Assembly (NCBI GenBank): GCA_001598975.1
Contig: BBXU01001306.1
Span: forward strand, 1-12,963
Source: Parachlorella kessleri
Taxonomy: Eukaryota > Chlorophyta > Trebouxiophyceae > Chlorellales > Chlorellaceae
Direction: 5' to 3'
Length of the DNA: 12,963 bases
Shown one piece after another: positions 7,577-12,963 of this stretch (position 1 is the first letter of the stretch; each line of letters begins with the position of its first letter). The notes below the pieces were generated by a model. The model was not told where the DNA came from, made no database searches, and saw only the letters and a list, made by a program, of their open reading frames with translations. The position numbers and the translations under genes were made by a program.

Positions 7577-8235
7577 CGATTGTGGCAAGCCCCCGCTTGG
7601 GGCCAAGAGCAGGTCATGCTCATTTTTGGTAGTGTTCGCTCACGCTTGATCCTGTTGAGCGTGGGGTACCTAGGTATACCTGTGTATATGCTGCAAGAGT
7701 TGTAGATAAAGCCTTGCGTTTTGCTGGCCTTTGCATCCAAGCTTCTTAACCAAGCCTGTACACTGTAGAAACTCCTGCGAAGCCCCACTTGTACGTAGAG
7801 CAGCATATTCAACTTTCCGCAGGATGCGGAGGAAGTGTTTTCCCCTGCTTGGTGGTGCGCAAGTGCGGGATATGTTCATATAGGTAGAACCTGCAGTTCT
7901 AGAAGATGTTCTGCGTACCACCACAACAGCTGTTTCGTCGGGTGGGAAGTTGGCAGACACCCTTCTGGCTTGCAGCACTTCTTGCCCCTTAACTTATGGG
8001 GGGGTACCAAGGTTTACACCCAGATTCATGACTCCATTGACTCTTGAAGGCCAGCTTCTCCTGTAAAGACCGCCTTTCCAGTCAGACGACACCCTGCAGA
8101 TGCTCCAGCTGTGTAGTAGTAACGGGGTTAAATTTGAAGCGTAGGTGGTCTAGGGTGTGGCTCAGGGGCGGGAAGGCTTGACAGGGACTTGCGTAGGAGG
8201 GGAATGCGCAAGTGCAGATTCAGTGGCATGCAATA
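7577..8235 (+). other. ELMO 3' untranslated region and spacer to the coiled-coil gene
   Basis: This 659-base stretch follows the TGA of the ELMO gene. It carries a palindromic TACCTAGGTA near 7667 and a short CAAGC...GCTTG hairpin near 7585. The only TGTAA on the plus strand is at 8062-8066, so a long 3' UTR of about 500 bases is likely. The start of the next transcript should lie between about 8080 and 8235. I see no additional coding exon; open frames around 7835 lack family features. Confidence 0.5.
8062..8066 (+). terminator. Probable polyadenylation signal (TGTAA) of the ELMO gene
   Basis: TGTAA is the common chlorophyte poly(A) signal, usually 10-20 bases before the cleavage site. This is the first plus-strand occurrence after the ELMO stop codon, 486 bases downstream. 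Confidence 0.5.
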
Positions 8236-8238
8236 ATG
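8204..8238 (+). promoter_or_regulatory. Short upstream ORF overlapping the coiled-coil gene start (TAATG)
   Basis: ATG 8204 opens a ten-codon frame (MRKCRFSGMQ) whose TAA at 8234-8236 shares its last A with the main ATG at 8236. If the transcript starts before 8204, translation of the main protein would need leaky scanning or reinitiation. Confidence 0.35.
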
Positions 8239-11200
8239 TTGGGCTCAGCGCAGGGGTCATTGCTGGGGCCTGCTCGCCGGCCGTTGCGGCAAGGCAAGCC
8301 CGACGGATGTCCTCGGAACCAGTTGCCGAACGCCCGGGCAGCCCAGGTCGTCCGGTGTAGCCTGCGGAAGTCAGATGAGCCAGAGCAAGGGTCCTCAGAC
8401 GCCAGGATCAGGGAGAGGGCAGCGGCAGTTTTACTAACCGGCCTGGGCGCAGCAGCTTGCCTGGTGCGTTCAGGCAGGGACTCGTGTCGAGCTCCCCAAC
8501 ATTGTGCATGATGTAATGCCGGTTGCCAAGGCGTAGATCGGCCAGCAGCGCCTGGAGGGTGGCTCTCTCCTTGGCAACCTTGTGCATATAACATCCGTGC
8601 TGATAATTCTGTTGCAGGGCAACCACGCTCCTGCCCTGGCCGCACCCGGCCTGGGAGCCAAGTCCAAACAGATTGAGGCAGAGTTACAAGCAATTCTGGT
8701 GGCACGCGGCGTGACATTGAAACAGCTCGAGACGTCGCCTAATGCAGTCGAGCCGGCACAGCAGGCAAGTGGTTGAGACTGTACTGCAGTGGTGGCCTCT
8801 GAGGTCGTGCTGCTCTGTCGTTGTGGCCAACTGCTGTTTCGCCGAGGTGTTGCAACACCCCGCTACTGGCTTGCAAGTCTTAAGCGTCGCCAACTGGTGC
8901 CAAGGCCTCAAAGCCTTGGCATAGTGGCGCAGCTATTTGCAGCATCTCACCGGGGCATTGCTGCCTCTGCTGCAGGCGCCCATAACTCGCTCGCAGGCCT
9001 TGGCAAGTGCTGTAGAGCTCCAATCGGAGCTTGACCGTCAGAATGCGGAAATTGCTCGACTCATGCAGGACTTGGAGCAGTCCAAGGTAAGGTTTGCCTG
9101 CGCATGCAATGTGGGTAGGCATTAAGTGCCAGCGACAATTGCCAGTGTGCCCGGACAAGCTGCGTCCCTCAATATGCCGATGTAGCCGTCGCTGGGACTG
9201 TTTTTTTGGACTCTCCATACCTGCCTTGCTCGACCTTTGGTGTGTCTCTTCATTCACTAGAGCGTAGACCTGCGCAGCTGGCCTTGTGCTCCATTCAGCG
9301 ACACACTGGCAGATAACCGTTGCATGCCCCGCCCTGCAGGCACTGCTGGAGTCTCAGAAGGCAGAGACACAGGCAGCCCAGGCCCTGATCAACCTCTCCC
9401 AACAAGAGTCGGCCAAGGCTCAGCAGACGGCAAGGCAGCAGGCGCTCAAGGCCCAGGAGCAGGCCCGCTCCCTCGCCATCCAAGCCAAGCAGCAGGCCCA
9501 GCAGCTGGCCAGCAAGGCCCAGAACGAGGCGGCCCAGAGCCAGGCGGAAGCTGCCAGGGCCAAGCAGGAGGCGCAGGCTGAGGCGGCTAGGGCGCTGGAG
9601 GCGGCCGCCAAGCTGCAGGCGCAGGCGCGGTCAGAGGTGGAGAGGACGCAGCAGGCGCAGCGTGCGGCGCTGCAGGAGGCTGCCGCTGCCAAGGAGGCCA
9701 GGGAGGCGACAGCCAGGGAGGCAAGGGCAGCGGCCCTGGCAGCAGAGCAGGTGGGGCTTGGGTTGCGGAAGGCCTGGCTCCTCGCATCTTTGGTCCATAC
9801 CTGCAGCATGTAGTGCGCCTGAGCCTGGCAGGAAGGGGGTTGTGTAGCTGTTAGGGGCAGTCTGGCTGTCTGTCTGCATACGGGATCGTTGACCGAAAGC
9901 GTTTTGGGTGGAATTTCCAACCAGTGTTCGTGCCTATGCTCCCAGCACGCGTGCGACTGATACTGTCAGTGCCAAGGGCGAGTCGCGCTTGTTGTTGGCT
10001 GCAGGCACAGCAGCTAGCGGAGCAGGCGCAGCGTGCACAGCTGGAGGCACAGCGTGCACTGCAGGCGGAGCTTGACGCCCAGGCAGCTGCTGCCGCCGGC
10101 GAGCCGGTTGGGGGCCCGGAGCTGTATGGCGTGCCACTGCTGGTGAGGGAGGGATACTTCATTGCCAGCCTCTGTGCTTGCTGGAGAGCAGGCAGGGCTT
10201 GAGCCTTTATGGATCTGTAGCACGCGAGTCGATGCTTGGGCCACCTAGGTTGTGGTACGGCTCAGGCTACTGCGGGAGTACAAGAGTGAGGCCAAGCACT
10301 TGAGGCTAAAGCAGGCGGCTGTCATGACTTGCGGCCCGTGGTGCATTGTGGGAATGGCCCTCTGATGTCTTGAGTGGGGGAGGCTCAGCATGACCTTTTT
10401 TGTCCTGGTCTGGACCTGCTTGTGCTAACTATTGTGCTTGCGTATCTCCTCTCCGCTCGCACTACCGGCCACCCTACTAATATTTGGTGCGCTTGCACCT
10501 CTCCTGCAGCCTGCTGCCGGCATCGCGCTCACGAGCGGCCTGCTGGGCTTCATTTCGCGCATCTCCAAGGAGAAGGCCGACAAGACGGCCTTCCAGGACC
10601 AGATGCGGGTGCGTCATACTTGTGTAAAGGGTGTCAAGGGTCACCAGTTCTATAAGAGTTAGCAGCTAAGACTCTATGTGAAGCGCTGTGCTTGCATGCC
10701 TGTGGTGTTTGACTGTGCCGGTGCACTGCACATCAGTGCGTTCCAGCTTCTCAGTGGTTGTGTAGGGACATCAGTGACAGGCCACCGGCCCTTGCGTTGC
10801 GGCCCCACCCTCTGGGGGGCTCGTGAATGCTAAAATCTAGGTGTGTTTGGGGTATGCCTCCTCGCAAGCAGTTCCCTATGGGACGTCCCCGCAGGCTGAC
10901 CAGGTGGAGATGGTTTTTTGTGGGTGTACCTCGTCTCAGGCAGGCAGATTCCTGTGGGATTCCCTCGCAGGCTGACCAGGCGGAGATGGAGGGTCTGCGT
11001 GGCCAGATATCCAACGCGATGACGGCCCTACAGCGGGAGCAGGCGCTGGTGGAAGTGCTGAAGAAGGAGGTGGAGAAGGCGACTCGTGGAGGCGCCGTGC
11101 TGGCGGGCCCTGAGGGGCAGCGCCTGCAGCAGCTGATGGATGAGGTGGGTTCTGGGGGGTAGCAAGAGGGAGTTGGCGGGGCGCCGCCTGAGGGGTGGTG

Positions 11201-12963
11201 GAGGCGAGCTGCGATACGGAAGAGTGGTTTGAGGGGTGTGCCAGTGTTGTGTCATGATGGTGGGGAAGGGTGGGAAGTGGGCACAGCTATTGTGGGAAGG
11301 GGAGCAGGCATTGTGTCGCTGCCAGCAGCACTGCTTGCTTGCCTACCAAGCCTGGGCGCTGCCATGCTTGTACCACAGTAACGACTTGTTGCAGGTGCAT
11401 GTGTCTTGCATGCTGCCCATACCCTGTGGGATACCACCCTGGCTGCTGTTGGCGAGCTTGAAGTTGGTTTACTGTATTTGCTGTGTGTCAATTTGCAGAT
11501 GAACTCAAAGCTAGACTACGAGCGGGACATGCGGCAGCGTCTGGAGGACGAGCTGCAGGCAAGAAGCGTTTAGTTATTTATTTTATATAGTTGTACATTT
11601 CTTATGTTTTGTTTGCGCCTGGAGGGCGAGCTGCAGGCAAGGAGTGAACCACTGCCAACCATTTGTGGGACTGTCTCTTGCAGTATTTTCTTGCAGCTGT
11701 GCTGTTGTTCTGCTTCAGGAGACGAGTAAGAGCTGCTGGTGCAAGTATGTACTGCCGAGTGAAGTACTCGAGCGGTGCAGTGCGCACTGGGATGTTGGGG
11801 TAAAGAGTGGGGCAGCCGGTAAATCCACAGTACAGCCGGGCGTCGGTGCCCAAGAGGGTAGCTTGGGTGATGAAGCTGGTGTCTTTGAGCATGTTTGACT
11901 GGAGAGCTGCTGTTGGCTCGTGCAGGCAGCCATGGACTCGTCTGCCGTGCTGTCCAGCCGCAACGCTGAGCTGGATGCTGAGCTGGCGGAGGAGCGCGAG
12001 CGGATCCAGGAGATCCTGGAATCTGCTTCCGCGGCCCTGGAGCGCCAGCGCGAGGAGGCGCAGATGCAGAGGGCCGCCTACGACCAGGTACCTGATTTAT
12101 GGAGTATATGGAGTAAGAAGGCTTATTTGGCACCTGGGATCCGGTGATAGATAGCGCTGTCTCTGTACGAGGTTGAGGGACGGGAGGCCGCCATTGAGAC
12201 GGGAGGAGGTAGGTGTGAAGTGGCACACATACATGGTATAGTTCAGGAGGCCACAGGCCGTGCAGGGGCCTCCCGCTCACTTTTTCAATGCTTGCTTGAA
12301 GGCTGGTCATTGAGGCGGGAGTGCGGAAGGTGCCTAGGCGCCTAGCCAGCTCTCACAACGGCCGGACGTGCAGCAATATCCCGCTGCCCTGCCCTGCCCC
12401 TCTGCAGGCTCAGGTGGCCCTCCAAGCCCAGGAGGCGCGCACAGGGCCCACGCTCGACATTGCCACCGTCTCCCAGAGCCTGCAGCAGGAGGACCAGCGA
12501 ATCTCACTCATGGAGGTGTGTGCACTTTGCAGTGGGGTGGGCGCTTGAAGGTGTTGTGAAACTGCATGCTTCTTGTTGGAAAGTAGGGCTGGACTCAAAA
12601 AGGTCTCCCTCACGGAGGTGGGGGACAACTTAGGTGTTGTGATGGCCTGGAAATGTCATGGGAGGGGCGCTTCCAGTCCGTGTTGGGTCAACGGGCCTGC
12701 CATGTGTTTGTTCTTGCTGGCGGGGGCTGCCCTGTCGGTCAGTCCTTTTATTATCTCGCCTGTTTTTTTGGTTACAGCCCCGTGCCCAGCTTGGCAGCAC
12801 TGGGAGGGTTGGAGCTTCCAAGAGGGGCTCATGCATGTGCAGAGGTCAAGAGTTGCCACCACGCTGCGCTGTGCTGCCCTGTGCTGTGCAGAGAGAGCTG
12901 GTGCAGCGTGACAATGAGATGGAGCAGCTGAGGGCCGAGGTTGGCACGCTCGATGAGACAGGT
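8236..12963 (+). CDS. Long coiled-coil protein, probably plastid-targeted (3' end outside window)
   Basis: Eleven exons: 8236-8463, 8618-8764, 8976-9086, 9340-9750, 10005-10142, 10510-10608, 10971-11144, 11499-11558, 11926-12087, 12408-12515 and 12892-12963. Each is a whole number of codons (570 so far) and all ten introns are phase 0. Residues 1-42 are basic, low in acidic residues and end AAQVVRCS, like a green-algal chloroplast transit peptide. A hydrophobic stretch AAAVLLTGLGAAACL follows (about 62-76). Residues 90-330 are coiled coil, most strongly in exon 4 (Ala/Gln/Lys/Glu heptads). A second hydrophobic segment, PLLPAAGIALTSGLLGF (about 343-359), precedes more coiled coil to the window edge. 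No catalytic motif. The layout loosely resembles thylakoid coiled-coil proteins such as MFP1, but I see no sequence identity that proves it. Introns 2 and 8 use GC donors. Start choice: first in-frame ATG that gives the transit-like N-terminus. Confidence 0.82.
8765..8975 (+). other. GC-AG intron 2 of the coiled-coil gene
   Basis: The donor CAG|GCAAGT is the ideal GC-donor consensus and the acceptor is CTGCTGCAG. Read-through hits TGA after three codons. A perfect 9-bp inverted repeat (TGCCAAGGC / GCCTTGGCA, six-base loop) lies at 8898-8921. Confidence 0.75.
8898..8921. repeat. Perfect 9-bp inverted repeat (hairpin)
   Basis: TGCCAAGGC, loop CTCAAA, then GCCTTGGCA. It is intronic and about 55 bases before the next acceptor. 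Confidence 0.85.
9340..9750 (+). CDS. Exon 4 of the coiled-coil gene: long Ala/Gln-rich helix
   Basis: The 137-codon exon runs from CCCTGCAG|GCACTG to GAGCAG|GTGGGG. It codes an uninterrupted charged helix with no Pro and no Gly, for example QQALKAQEQARSLAIQAKQQ, and repeated QA, KA and EA pairs. It is about two and a half times longer than any other exon in this gene and unbroken by introns. Confidence 0.9.
10143..10509 (+). other. Intron 5 of the coiled-coil gene (367 nt)
   Basis: GTGAGG donor and CTCCTGCAG acceptor. It contains repeat copy E and an internal open stretch after ACCTAG (10249 onward: VVVRLRLLREYKSEAKHLRL) that is in phase 0 and helix-like but has no clear donor. Confidence 0.6.
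10443..10480 (-). repeat. Dispersed intronic repeat, copy E (partial)
   Basis: The plus strand reads TATCTCCTCTCCGCTCGCAC followed by TACCGGCCACC. This is the right half of the family, with one change in the otherwise constant CTGCC. It lies in an intron of the coiled-coil gene and is the only copy opposite to its host's direction. Confidence 0.55.
10609..10970 (+). other. Intron 6 of the coiled-coil gene (362 nt)
   Basis: GTGCGT donor, CCCTCGCAG acceptor at 10970. A second, upstream copy of the acceptor and exon start lies at 10864-10913. Confidence 0.7.
10864..10989. repeat. Tandem duplication of an intron end plus exon start
   Basis: GCAGGCTGACCAGG and GGAGATGG occur at 10891-10913 and again at 10967-10989, 22 of 23 bases identical and 76 bases apart. 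Similarity continues upstream through the polypyrimidine region. The downstream copy is the one used (ADQAEMEGLRG). Using the upstream acceptor without further splicing leads to a TGA at 10972. Confidence 0.88.
11145..11498 (+). other. Intron 7 of the coiled-coil gene (354 nt)
   Basis: GTGGGT donor, ATTTGCAG acceptor. G-rich first third; nothing further recognised. Confidence 0.7.
11534..11645. repeat. Tandem duplication of an exon end plus its GC donor
   Basis: GAGCTGCAGGCAAG preceded by CTGGAGG and a base change occurs at about 11541-11564 and again at 11619-11642, 78 bases apart. The copies are separated by an A/T-rich insert (about 11570-11612) with runs such as TTATTTATTTTATATAG. The first copy is the real end of exon 8; the second lies in the intron. 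Confidence 0.85.
11559..11925 (+). other. GC-AG intron 8 of the coiled-coil gene (367 nt)
   Basis: Donor CTGCAG|GCAAGA, acceptor CTCGTGCAG. Read-through reaches TAG after five codons. It contains the duplicated donor copy and the A/T-rich insert. Confidence 0.72.
12088..12407 (+). other. Intron 9 of the coiled-coil gene (320 nt)
   Basis: GTACCT donor, CTCTGCAG acceptor. Contains a short sequence also found at 6366-6389. No coding signal. Confidence 0.7.
12516..12891 (+). other. Intron 10 of the coiled-coil gene (376 nt)
   Basis: GTGTGT donor, GCTGTGCAG acceptor preceded by a CTGTGCTG-rich stretch. Nothing else seen inside. Confidence 0.65.

Noticed and set aside
7820..7900. Additional ELMO exon after CCGCAG at 7825
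   Set aside because: The in-frame TGA at 7574 already ends the domain at the family's usual point, and no donor/phase combination gives sensible sequence.
1..12963. CRISPR array, tRNA, rRNA, bacterial-style operon or phage element
   Set aside because: No regularly spaced repeats, no tRNA or rRNA signatures seen, and gene structure is clearly eukaryotic.

Overview
The window looks like nuclear DNA of an intron-rich, fairly GC-rich green alga (Chlorophyta). The evidence is: many short exons joined by introns of roughly 150-830 bases with GT(or GC)...AG ends; CTAAC/CTAAT-type branch sites; Ala/Gln-rich proteins coded by GCN and CAG runs; a TGTAA motif (the usual chlorophyte polyadenylation signal) behind one gene; a plastid-transit-like N-terminus; and protein families typical of algae. 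There is no operon structure, RNA gene or CRISPR array. Exon borders below were worked out by hand from splice consensus, reading phase and remembered family alignments. They have not been checked against transcripts.

Layout. (1) Minus strand, 4180 down to 1 and continuing beyond the window: a chromatin-type gene. Five exons (4180-3908, 3506-3308, 2665-2542, 2310-897, 63-1) join in frame to give an unrecognised N-terminal module of about 91 residues, a complete RAMA domain split over two exons, a 471-residue Ala-rich disordered region with basic and acidic patches, and then the start of a CW-type zinc finger (W-V-Q-C-D-x-C). RAMA modules are linked to N6-methyladenine in DNA and CW fingers bind methylated histone H3K4, so the protein is a candidate reader of both marks. 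(2) 4181-4512: a short divergent intergenic region. (3) Plus strand, about 4684-7576: an ELMO-domain gene of seven recognisable exons, related to plant ELMO proteins and ELMOD Arf/Arl GTPase regulators. Its first exon is not resolved. (4) 7577-8235: the ELMO 3' untranslated region (TGTAA at 8062) and a short spacer to the next gene. (5) Plus strand, 8236 to the window end and continuing: a long coiled-coil protein of at least 11 exons with a probable chloroplast transit peptide and two hydrophobic segments. Every intron found in it is phase 0.

The three genes show no shared pathway; they are ordinary neighbours. The unusual features are the RAMA-CW architecture, three GC-AG introns among about 20, four local tandem duplications sitting on or near splice junctions, and a diverged intronic repeat family with five copies.
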